Assembly: GCA_950295325.1 (NCBI GenBank)
Contig: OX485808.1
Location: 7,444,501 to 7,504,500, forward strand
Source: Polytrichum commune
Taxonomy: Eukaryota > Streptophyta > Polytrichopsida > Polytrichales > Polytrichaceae
Length of the DNA stretch: 60,000 bases
Direction of reading: 5' to 3'
Each line of letters begins with the position of its first letter. Positions within the stretch are counted from its first letter, which is position 1. Below, in pieces: positions 11,714 through 24,400 of this stretch. The notes beneath the pieces are model-generated. The model did no database searches. It saw nothing but the letters and a program-made list of their open reading frames with translations, and was not told the DNA's origin. The position numbers and the translations under genes are program-made.

Positions 11714-13285
11714 GTTTAATAGTTAAGTGCGGTGCAAGTCCTCTGACATACATCCAATCTAAGGTATATGGGTGTTATTCAGTTTATTTTTCATATCCTT
11801 CAACTTCTACCAATTAGATTGAGTTTGAGTTAATTACAAATGAACCGGTTGAGTTTGAGAAAAAACTTGTTGAAGTTCAAGATTGCAGGAAATGTACAAA
11901 TGGCTCCGGTTACCTTGAATGTGTAACTGATTTAACCATGTCGCACTGCAATACTCCAGTCATATCGTTAACTCAAATGCAATGGGACTGCTCAATAGGA
12001 CTTCACAGTAAGAGAAAAGTTGGAGGGAGAAATCGATGCACAAAAGCCATGAGTTCATTATATGGCAGTAAGCACTTGATCACGTGTAGGAAGTGGCAAC
12101 CAAAGAATCCAGTGAAGCTATAAACCTAAAGGGGAGAAATTAGAGTAAGACTCTTTCCTATGAGAGAAGTATGAGGCTGGCAGCGTCAACAACATTGGCT
12201 GTAGATTCTACCACCTTGCCATGACTGTTTCGACTCTTCCCAAAGCTGCACACACTCAAACAATTTCGTCAAATGTCACATAATTCAATTTATGATAACG
12301 CCTTCTGTCAGACCTAAGTTGACAAAACAATTCTGATAGCAAGCTTATTGATGTTCCAAGTCTGCTGTCAATTTCCCTACCACATTCGCAACTTCGCGGA
12401 GTGGGTACTTGATTTCGTCCAGAAAACACTATGTTGTATTCGACAAACATAGCAGTACCGTGAGCTACAACTTTAGTCTAATAATTTTGCCAATGAGCAG
12501 CTACAAACCCTCCCACATCCAAATCACAGGATTGGACTCTTATGAGGACACCCCACCAAGGGCGAATGCATTCACTTGAATTTTTAAATTGCAAACACTA
12601 GGATCTCAACTCACTTAACTCACTTAGCTGGCATGGTTGATGAGTCCTATTGGAGCTGCTTCAAGTTCATGAATCCTCATCATTGATCAGTGTGCTGCTT
12701 GAGTCACCGGAGTGCCATTTGTTTATTGAAGGTGAAACAACCAGGGGAAAGGATGAACTTAAAGACCAGGTTAGAAAGTGAAACTTAGGAAAAAAAGAAG
12801 GAAAGGAAACGGCACTCATCACCACAGCCGGTTCAAACTGCGACAGGGAAAGAAGAATTGGAAGATATAATTGGTATCTTGGGAAGCAGATACAATCCCG
12901 AGAGAAAAGGTTGAAGGAGACAACAAGCTGCTGTGAAGGATCTAAGTCTGTTTATCTGAACTAGTCTATGTGGACGAAATGGGGCAGGTGGCAGCTAAAA
13001 TAGATAAAGCAGAATTGAAGGAAGATACTATTGTTTCCAAGTGCAACCAATCACATGCCGACATCTTTCGGGTTATCTTTATCAATTTTCTTTTTTCTTG
13101 AACCTTTTCATGGACGGGTTGGTTTAAAAATTACTGGTTTTGGGACGGGTTGTTTTTTCTTTAACCTTTCCATGGACGGGTTGGTTTTGAAATTACCGGT
13201 TTTGGGACGGGTTGCAATTTTTTTGCCTTTCAATTCGAGGTTTTTGGACGTGGACGGGTAAAAACTTTGTGAAAAAACACCCTTG
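11463..13285. mobile_element. hAT-type non-autonomous element 2 (1823 bp), inverted relative to element 1
   Basis: It begins CAATGGTGTTTTTTCACAAG directly after the shared GCCGTGAC. It ends, read inward on the minus strand, CAAGGGTGTTTTTTCACAAA, followed by GCTGTGAC at 13286-13293 (one mismatch to the left 8-mer). Its right end (about 13022-13285) matches the left end of element 1 in reverse complement. Its left 250 bp (11463-11713) mirrors the right end of element 1. It is therefore the same family in opposite orientation with a longer interior. The interior (about 11720-13020) has no recognisable transposase. Part of it (about 11823-11900) recurs near 26745-26815. Confidence 0.8.
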
Positions 13286-13293
13286 GCTGTGAC

Positions 13294-14150
13294 CATGAAA
13301 TTGTGAGAGCCCAAAAGAAAGTGTCCAAAGGCCGTCCCAACACACCTCCAAAATCATGTAGTGTGGCCAAGAACCCTCAAGTGTAGTGTGAAGTCATATG
13401 TGACCGGGTCCTTAACCAAATGCTATTTCAATGAATTTCTATTCACGCAAGTCCTCACACATGATAAAATAGAATAAATCAACGGTTGCGAGCGTTCGGA
13501 GTGCCACGGTCTCCCGGTTTTGGTTAGACCTACTCCCAAGAGGTGGTTTGTAAAAATAGTCCAAGTGACTATGAACACATGATCCATTGGATGCACTATA
13601 GGAATCCACGTAGACTTTACATCCATCTTGCATTCACATACTCTGTCGGTCCCTCAAGCGTAGTGTGAAGCGAACTTGGACCGGCTCTACCTTTTCCACC
13701 AATGAGAGTGCTTGAAGTGTATTGGTCATGGGCTCTCAGTCTCGTGTGTGAAGTGGCCCTTACACTTTGAACACCGAAACAGAAACACTTTTCCACATGA
13801 GAACTTGTGGGGTCTCCACCAATGCTATAGCAACACGTGGCAATTCCCCCCCGAATTTAGAATATTTTCTGTCAAACCACATAGGCAACTACGGTGATTC
13901 ATGTCCAGTCTGTCCCACCACTTCAGGCGCTTCCAAATGTGTTCATGTACATCTGAAATGAAATAGATTGTTCACTAAAACTGAAGGAAGATTCAGATTC
14001 CAATTTTCAGAATGTGGAATCTGAAGAATGAGACTAAGAATCCGACTCGACGTAGCTGCGGTATGGGAAACCATTTCCAAGACACACACATGGGAAGAGG
14101 CCGCACTGGGCTTAACTAACAGAACTTTGTTTGAATGAAGTAGGTTTGAT
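13294..14150. repeat. Dispersed repeat flanking the hAT pair
   Basis: The part at about 13294-13560 is related to 33690-33960. Shared blocks include GACCATGAAATTG, TCCAAAGGCC, CCAAATGCTATTTCA and a GGTTTTGTGTTAGACC-like stretch. In the 33.7-kb copy the equivalent junction has no hAT element, so it resembles an empty site. Short reading frames here carry no recognisable domain. Confidence 0.55.
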
Positions 14151-14973
14151 TTCTTCCTTTAGACGACAATTGATTTGTTCACAAGATTCCACTGACACCA
14201 TCTAAAAGACACCAAAAGTAAGACAAAACAGCTGTTGATGTTTAGGTGTCCTCTGCATAGCACACCCAGGTTCCCCCAAATCCTACACAAATATGATTTT
14301 GGAGTAGAGAAGAATTCTCCTATGAAACAAGGGTGAGTGCAGAAGAATTTTCTCATGTGTGCCATGGGAATTGTTAAGGAAGTTTGCACAAAACTCCATT
14401 TTGAAGCTGGTAGTAGTTGGTACGGGAACATGCTACTCAACCATTTGTTGCTTGAATCAGAATTGCATGTCACAAGCAGTTCCTAGGAGCCCTAACATGT
14501 CCAAGGCCTACTAACATTCACTAGATTGGAGAGCTGTGAGATCACCTGGAACATTTCAGGCTGATGTTAGCAACTCGAGGTTATGTTCCCTTATTGTTCA
14601 ATTTCTGAGATATTCTGAGCTCACAAAACAGACAAAGGCTTGCCAGCCACTACACACCTTTGAAGCTGGGAATCTCCATCCGGACACTTCAGAGCTTACC
14701 GCATTGAATTTTATGTCAATTTCAGTGTGATAAGAAACACTCCACATGCAACTTCACTAAAGGGGTGGCAATCCCAATTGGTACGAGATTCCATGACATG
14801 TGTTCATATCTCTACTCTGAGCAATCTCCTAATTGACTGAATATCTTATAAGCATTGTACAATGCACACATACAATCCTGGTTTTACACAATGTAAATCA
14901 TGACCGTTCAACTCGTTATTTCTAAGTGTATGGGTAATGGGTAAGTAATTCAGCTCTCAGCTTTCCCTACCTA

Positions 14974-17900
14974 TTATTTTGCAGAGTTCCCATGTGAACA
15001 GCTCTCCACAGGGTTGGGCTTGGTCTTCACAATGGGGTTGCGCTCGAAAAAGTTTGTGGGCTTCAGCTCAAAGCTCCCTGTTACTGTGGGCATGATGGGA
15101 AAGTCTTCTTGACATGGCACATGATGGAACCCCATTGTGTACCAGAGTGTGATGTCCTTGTTCTCGATTTCACGGTTCCTGTATCAGACAAAACCTTCTC
15201 ATCATGTTACTAGCCAGCCTCTCGTAACAAGAAACTCATCTCATCTCTCTTTAGGGTACGCAGCCTACAATCGTGGACACTTCCAGCTCCACATACAATT
15301 TTGGTTGTTTGATGGACCCGCAAAGCGTCTCATCTGGTTAGCAAAAATTGTGAATCATGAAGACTGGCGTTTCAAGTGTCATTGTCGGAGTTGAAATGCA
15401 AAAGCTATGAGATGTCAAATGTGGAGGTTTTTCCTTTCTCTTTAACCGATCACATAGGCCCTCCCATTTGTGTTGACTACTGAGCTTAGAATGGTGTCCT
15501 TGTTTTCAACACTATGTAGTCCAATCTCATCATATAAACCCACGTCATTTTGGTGACAAGCCTAGTTACCATATTCCACTCGAACATAGGCATCTATCTA
15601 CGTAAGACTAGTGTTCGATTAAGACACGTCTACCTTACTACTGTCTCTACTCAGGGTGAATTGTAATGAATGCAGACTCTACTAATGTTAGCTTAGCTCT
15701 TTCCGGCACTTGCCATATGCTCTATGAAGAGCAATTTAGTTTCATGAGTAACTATCCACAAGGTTATTATGCTTGAAGACCGGGGCGTTTACAATGACTA
15801 CCTATCGAGTGGTTGTGGTTGTGGTCTAGGCATGTTTTCCAACCACAACTATGGATTTTGTTTTTACACATAATATGTAGTTGTAGTTTAGGAGTGGATT
15901 TCAATTCCATAATCGTTTCTCCTATTGGTGCAATCCGTGGAGCGGAGACAAACAATTTATAAATTCTAGTGGAAAGTGGGTCTAAGAGCAATTGCCTCCT
16001 ACAAATCAACTTCCATGCTTTCGTCTTGAAGTTATTCTAGGTGCCACATAATAACTATAAGTAAAATAGAACCAGAGAAAGTAAACTAGAACCATCGCAA
16101 ATACACTCAACTACACGATTTGGGCGAACCAACCCATACACTCGTTTCTTGTTGGATGCCTAGACCCTTGCCTCCAAGGAACCAATGTACAGGTTGGTTC
16201 GCCCCAACCCAACTACACCTTCTCTCGTAGTCGGGCAAGTAAGTGAAGTTGTGGCTGTCATCATTGCATCTTATCCCTCCTTGTCCCTCGAAAATACAAC
16301 CAAAGAAAGTAAACTACAACCACAAACCACCAGAAGACACAACGCCCTTGCAATATATTCATCAGACCCAAGAAATCTGAGACAGCTGAAAAGGAGGTGT
16401 AACTGACCTGCTTGACCAGACTGCGAGCCCATCGTCACCATGGCTCTGAGATGGGAAGAGTCCACCTGCCCATTTCTCACTCCGATTGTGGAGTGTAACC
16501 CACATCTGCAGAAGCCACAAACACTCAAATTGTATTAAATTTACACGAGGCTTAGATTCTTGTCTGATGGAAGAAGCTGAGAATAAAGAAGCTGGAAAGA
16601 AAGAAGTTGAGAAGGAATCAGTTTGTGGGGATACGGCGTTCAGGTGCCGTCGATCTTCCAGTTTATGTGTGGCAGTAACAAGGTATATGGCCACTCTTCT
16701 TGATTGGACACATACATTTCGAGTGGTGTATGATAAGGTTTGTAGTTAAGAATGGACACCAATTACACATTTGTTACAATGAGGTTGGATTGTATGCTCA
16801 AATTGTATTAACCACTGAATTGAGAGGGCCTATTTGATCACTTACAGGGAAGGAGAATCGTCACTTATGATTCAGACCTATAGCTTTTGCATGTCAATGT
16901 TGATTTGAATCCTAAAATGACAATCTACGTGGTTCACATTGCAAACTGAAGAATACACTTCTTGATTTGACTTAGCGGGCAAAGTTTTATACGGAGTTGG
17001 AAGTGCCACAATAGGGATCCAAATCAAACTAAATTCTCCCCGTTCAAGGGCAAGAAGCACAAAGAACAGGCGATGCAATACAAACATTTGTTAACCCTTG
17101 ATTTCATTGGCAGTTGCGAATTATCCACATTGCAATCACATATTCGAGTCGCCCTTTAATTCAATTGGAGTTTTGGTCGGGAGTTGGTTGTTTTGCATAC
17201 AAAACTTTCCATGTTCGGTAAGTTTTTGGTGCATCCTTGGAGTCGTGTGGAGGTTTGAATGAAGAACTTTTCTATATTGGTTCAACGAGGGCCGAATTCA
17301 GTTTGACCCGCCAAGAGGTACTAAAATAAATTTGCCCCCCAATGAACTTGAGATAAAATATTCTTCATTCGAACTTCCACACCGGATCCAAGCATGCACC
17401 AAAAACTTACTGAACGTATGCAATACAACCAACTCCCGACCCAAACTCCAATTGATTTTAAAGGATAACTCTATTGGATGCTCAATGCAGCTGCAGTAGC
17501 TACTCTGATGGACTCATTATTAGTCCAGCTTGAGACATCAATTATAAGTTTTGAGGCTTCAGCCAGTGCTTCCGAGTTTGCCAAATGTTCCTTGAAGAAG
17601 AAGCAAATTAGAGCATTAGTGAAGAAGAAGAAGAGAAAGATAATTTGAACCCTCGATCTCAGTTGGCAGCTAAAAATTATCCCCATGGCAATCACATATT
17701 GGGTACATGGTGCAGGAGTAGCTATCAGTCCAGTTTGACACTACTTATAAAATTTGAGGATTCGGCCAATGCTCCAGAGGTTGCCGATGTTCCTGGAGAG
17801 AGTGAAGGGTGACTCCATTGATGCCAATGGCGTGAATTATGGTGTGGCTTCATCTTCGAGTTGGTCTACGTCTAGAAGGAATCCCAAAACGGACATCACA

Positions 17901-20900
17901 AGAATAATTTAGAAAGACCTCGAAGGCAACTACCTTCTTTCAAATGTGAACACCTTAACATGTGCGAGACAAGTTGGTCAGCATTTGTCTCCCCAAGGGG
18001 CTTGGTTCCCACATGGTTATGGTTGAAAATATCCGTTTCAGTCGGATATCCCCCCACTATTACTTAGGTTGTAGGGTGCATTGGAAATCGAGTGCTAGGA
18101 AGGTCACCCCATGTGGATGTACTCTTAAAGGTTCGAGTGGCCCATAATGGGCCTCAAGGTGTCATACGCAGAGGTTAAGATTATTCCTTAATATTTTAAG
18201 CTAAAAGTGTTCAATAAAACCTTGTCTAAGATTAATCTATTTATTTGATGGATTATTCCAATCGGAGTGATTGTACATGTATGTGAAATGAACTATAAGG
18301 AGATTTGAGATCGTATTAATGAGTGACCTAAACTCAAATACGCACCACACACACACACACACACATATATATCCAATCACCCGTTGTCACATACCACTTT
18401 GTTTTATTTTCCTCTGTTTAATTAGTAGGTCATCGTAAATATGGATCCATCATCATACGAAAATAAAACATTATTTCAATACTTTGTTGGGGCTTTGCTC
18501 AAATCATCACGTATCCCATTTAAATACCCGTGGTCTTTTTAAGGGTCAACCTTGGAGTTCCCATAGGAACCGGGTTGAGGTAGAGGGTGCTAAAAAACCA
18601 ACACCTGTAGACACCTCCCAATTGCCAAACAGTCTACTACCTTGAACCATTCCCCATGGTGTAGGAGTGTATGGGCCCACGGAGTGATGGTTCTAGGTGC
18701 CATTAGTGGCGCCACCTCATAGCGGCCTCCACTACCTTCACGTAGGGTAGGTACGTAACAGGCTCCACTCTATCTCGGGTTGGTTCAAGGTGAGTTTAGG
18801 GTGGCTTGTCAATGCCTATTCTAGCCATTCTCTACACTGGATGGGATGCGGGAGGTGGCCATATGGCTTTGCACACCGTTACTAGTTGGGCTTTGATCTA
18901 GCTTGGGTCTAGTACCCAACTATGTTGTGTCAGTTCTAGGCAACCTTGTGTTGGTTCTAGACAATGAAGGTGGGGGTTCTCATTACATGCAAGGCCGTCA
19001 TACACAAGACCTATGGATCGGTTTCAGAAAGCTAGTAGTTTTGGCTTTGAATATTCATCAAATATTCAATTGAGGCTAATTTTCCTTTAAAACGTTTACC
19101 CCAGAGGCTAACATGAATATAGATCTTGTATACTAACCACATATCGATATGTACGTGCAATAACTCAAAGTGTTGGTTTAAGCACCTTCTACCTGAAGGC
19201 CTTGGGTTTAAGCCACCCTCGATGTCCTTGGTCGAAGATCCAAATTTGGATATTATCTAGCAATCAAGCAGCAACAAACAACAACGAAGAAGGCTCAATG
19301 GCTCAGGGTTTAATAAGGAGTCGCTAGGGTCTAGGGTTTTAGGGTTACAAGAAAACCAAACCCCCACCTGATTCTCAGTGAACGCGGCTCGGCGCTGAGG
19401 TGGGTCATCGGGGTCCATCAAAGACGCGATCGGGTTCCCGGGCACCACTCGGTACCCCACCGCGTTTCCAAGCCGCGTCTTCTTCGCCGGGTTCACGACC
19501 GTGTACTCGGAGGGGTTGTTGAGGTCGACTCGGATGCGCCCTTCCTCCTCCGAGTGAGCGGGGCACATCTCGACCCCCCAATAGCTCCTCCTCGGCGACA
19601 TCCCCGCGGGCACTTTCCGCCGCACAAGCTTGCCCTCCACGAAGGTGTTGTTTACACCGTCCACGTCGACGTCCAAGTAGAACGTCAAGAAGTGGTCGTG
19701 GTTTATGCCAATCGTGTTTTCCGACACCAAAGTTCCATACATTTCTTCTTCGCCGGCGTTGTCGGTGGTCGCGTTCTCGATCGAACTCATCGGCGTAGCT
19801 TTCACCATGACAATCCCCGATGATCCGACCTGTCAAACCATTGATTGAAGCATGTCATTGTTCTAGCTACCATTTTGCCGTCGTCGATTTAGGGTTTGAG
19901 GTTTTTGACAAGTTGTAATTGAAAATCATTTGAGCATTGACGATTGCTTCCAGGCACATGAATGGAAGAAAGAAATGTGGAGGGGTTGTACATTGCCCTA
20001 GGGCATGGCCTAGGATGTTCTACGAACATACACTCTACTCTCACTCCGGCCTCCTATGGAGACCGGAGTTCTTCTTCTTCTTGGAGGGGCCATAGATACC
20101 TACCTTCCCACGAATAACTCCATCAGTTTGAAATTCCCAATCGATGATGTAGTCGTAGTTTCCAATTGAGGCGATCATTCGCACCACCAGTGTGACCTTG
20201 GGCCTCACTTCGTGGACCTGGTAAGGCAGCCATGGTCAATACAATTTGCATTCCTTAAAAGTTGGTTGAAAGTATGAGGAACCAAAGAGGTTTAAATGGA
20301 TGGAAAAACCTACATGAAGTGATTAATGTTTCATGGTCTACTGGAATTTGTGTTAAGCCCGCCTCAAAGACACACCAACCGGAAGACCATGACACTTCAA
20401 CTCTCATAGCCCTAGATTGATTATAACTTATTGTGTGCATTTGGACATGACAATCTTTGTGATGGTCAATTGTTACTTAACCATGTGAGACAATTTTTGA
20501 GTGGATCCAACAATGACAAATGGTTGTGGAGTTGGAAGTGCTTACAATAGGGCCACTATACCTTATTGCAACATGCATACTAAGACTTGATGAAATACTA
20601 GGTCTTCAACCCTAAATTTAGGCCGGGGATTTATGACAGTCAAGTATTTCATCACTAGAGAGTTTTTCATTCATTTTCATCTCGTTAATGATTTCGCCAA
20701 TTTTATTTCAAGCAATTTCAACAATAATCAATAAGACGGTTCCATGTAAAGTGTGGAATAATAATACATGCATGTTGGCAACTCTAAAGTTTTCTAACCT
20801 AGCACACCCATGTTGGTGACTTTGCTAACTCAACAACTTGCAGCCATATGGGAACCTCCCCAACATTGCTTCTTCACATGCCACTTAAACTACTCATAGA

Positions 20901-21373
20901 CTTTTGTGTCATTCTCTTCCTCATTATAATTGCCACCCCCAAGCTTTCCTCCTCTTCATGTTTTTTCTTTCCTTTAAGATCTTCATGCTCTTCTAGTTTT
21001 TTTGCTATTGTTTTTCGTTGAGAGTGCTTTATATTCCATCTTTGTTTACAAATTCACGACATTCTTCATCCTGGCATATCATCTTTTTGGGAGCGTTTAG
21101 TTTCTCGATTTGTAGGCCTTCACGTTCCTCATGTTCTTATTCTCATTATTTCTGGAGACAATTTTGATTTTTGATGTCATTGTAACTTTTTCCCTTTGAG
21201 ATTGCCTTGGTTTTCCTAAAAGTTATAGATTTTCCATATATGAATCAATTTTACTGCTCCTATTCATGATGTTTTCTTTGAATCTCATTCTTTATTTCTT
21301 AGTTCGGTATCCACTTGCTTCATTTCTTTTGGTGATATATTCTTCACTAGAATCACCTTAATCATGTTTCCTT

Positions 21374-21450
<77 letters not shown>

Positions 21451-24400
21451 TTGACTCATCTTCTTTTTCTCCATCTTTGATAATATCTTTCATTCTAATT
21501 ATTTACAGATAATTTTGTATTTCATCTTCTACATTATTAGCATTTAAAAAAAATTGTAATATTGGATAACATCATGATTCTCCATTCAATCAAGACCAAC
21601 CTATGTACAATCTTTGCTATTCTCATGAAATGAAAAAGATGGGTTTTTGGGGGGATGAAATTTCCCTTTATTTACCTTATCTTAGAAAATGATATCGTAT
21701 TCTACAAAAAAGTATAATAAATAAACTCAAATCCATTGATAAACATGAAGACACCATTGAAATCCAACCAAAGTAGTATACATCAAACAAATGTTTTTTT
21801 ATCTATTTGATATATATTTATATATGTACATGTATATGTATTTAGGTATCATCAAAAAGTTTAAAATTTATGATTATAACCTATCCGTAGATCCTTGATA
21901 ACATGATCCAACATAATTGATTTTTACACATGTTTAATGGGGTTATTGTGATGCATGTCATAAGATAGAATATATAAGATAAAATTATATATGAAAATCC
22001 TTTGACAAGTGACATATATTTCAATTAACATAAAAATTCAAAGAATATTTCTAAAAATAAAATATTTGAAAAATCACACTATATATACTAAGTGTACGAT
22101 GATAACCTATTTTGATCATTGAGGCAATTATTTATTATCACAAAGTGATCAAATTTTGTGACTTAATTTTATGCTTAATATTTTTATCAAAAATAAATAA
22201 ATTTGAAAATAAATTGTCAGTAATATATGTAGTAATATATGAGTATATTTATGTTGACTTATATTCATCATAATTTTTTTTGATGTAATACATTATACAT
22301 TAAATTCTAGCATGTGAAAAATAAATATGAGAGAGAGACCTCTATCAAACAATGGTAATATAGCCCCCCTCATTTATGTTGATTATTTAGTTTATTTTGG
22401 TTATGTTTTTGTGAACTTCAACTCAAGCTCTTTTGAATAGAAGTTTGTATGCTATCTTTCTTGTACCATCTTTATTTACAGATCACACATTTATAGGTGT
22501 TTAATTAGGAAATGTAAGCATTTATGACCCATGTACTTGATGAAGGTCAAGTAAAAGCTTGTAATAAGGTAGAAAAATTAAAAACGGTGCATGACCACTA
22601 CTACTGTACCAAAGTAAGGGTAGAATGATTTTTGTGTAGACCCAAAATGGCTAATTGTAAAAGTGGTGGCCCAAAAATGATGCAGTGATAGGTGGGTAAC
22701 AATGATTGGTTGGATAGTTGTTGTTTCACATCACTTGCGATTACGCTTGGGTGACATTGAGTTAACCGTTTTGTGTGCATATGTGTGCAAAGTAGTTAAT
22801 TTTGATACTCAAATAACAAAGATTGTTTTGTACAAGTAGGGGGTTTGATTTATCTGTCTCTTTGAGAAAATGTAACTAATTACTTGCATGGAATATAATT
22901 ATGAAACAATTCGTATTCCTCATCATTTCCTTTACTCCACCTTTGAAAAATATTTCACAAATTACATGCCACTCTTTTGGGCCAAATTAGTTTTTCTTCA
23001 TTGTTTTTCATGTGTACCGTATATTAACTTAATTATAATTTTACATTAACTCGACTTCATTTTGGGGTTTTTTTAATAATTTAATTTCCCATATTTTGTA
23101 AATACAAGTGGCCAAATGGCCAAGGGTACCACTTGGGAGTCTCAAGTGGTCATATTGACTAATTTAGAATGAAAACAACTAATTATGTGCTATCAAATGA
23201 AGTAAGTATGTCGCGCACCTCTTCATGAGGAGTGCCCACAACACCATGGGCACAATGGGGACCCCGGAGTGACGCCCGGGACTTGTGGCACCATAGATGA
23301 GAAGGCCCAAGTGATTCTAGTGTGGGTGAGGGCCTCGGGCGTTGAGAACGCCTCCCACTCACATAGACTAGGAGTCACGAGGGTCAGGCTTAAGCATTGG
23401 GTAGCTTATGGCATCCGGTTTTTAGAATGCTCAAGAACTCCCCAATATGAGGTGTGAGCTCGGAGATATGGCAATTTGAGTGGGGCGTTGCCTAGGGACA
23501 ACGTCCTGGGACAATAGTGACATGGGAGTGGTGCCGGGGACTACCTAGGTTAGAACAACCATAACTTCCTCAATACTTGCCTGAATGTGGCAAGTGAGGA
23601 GTCTAGCGGCATTTACGCAAATAATAGATGTCAATGAAGTAGTTGCTTGATAGAAGCAGATATTAAATGACAAAGTTATGTAGGTTTGTCGTTGCTGGGG
23701 GCTTCCAACCCAGTGGCTAAGGGGAAATGTCTATTTGGCCCCAACTCTTAGGAGAGAAACAAAAGGTTACTTAACGGTGGGGTAAAGGCCCTGCCCAAAG
23801 TCCTAGAAGCTTATACGGGTGAGGCGGCGTGGTCAACCGACCCCATCCAAAGCACAATTGGCAACTATGCTTCAGGTAGTTATAATGTTGCTCCAGCAAC
23901 ACAATGATCGATTTGGACTTCCACATCTAACTATTGGCTATTTACTAATGGGAAAGTCCCCAATGCATGTGTAAGAAGGGTCGGTTACCAAGCCATGAGC
24001 TTGGAAGTCTGTGGTATGGGGAGCTAACCATGCACATGTGCAGGATGTGCAAGTTAGCGCTCATGACACTTACTAGAGTTGCGAAGCAGTTAAGATCAGT
24101 TAAGGGGCGCTAACAAGGGTTGCGATCAAGTATGCATGAATCGGGCTTACTGCATGGGTGAAAAGGCAGTTAAAGCTTTTGGTAGTCAACAAAATATGCG
24201 GGGATGAAAGCTCCCGGATTCACCTCAGTTATTGTTAGTGACATGTAGATGTCACTTCAAAATTGGAAATGCCAACCAATGATAATTTGATGTCACTAGC
24301 TAATTTTGAGATGGTATTTGTGTCACAATGGGCTAGGTTATGATAGATGTCACAACATTATAGAGAGAGGAACCAATTTCCATCACAAAGACACGTGTGC

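Noticed and set aside
17471-17695. 74-codon minus frame with [21 protein letters not shown]
   Set aside because: Lies within an intronic duplication and partly in a MITE end; no splice borders in phase with the amine oxidase.
21379-21447. Alternating TA/TG tract as an origin or regulatory site
   Set aside because: It is a typical compound microsatellite in an AT-rich intron; nothing else supports a function.
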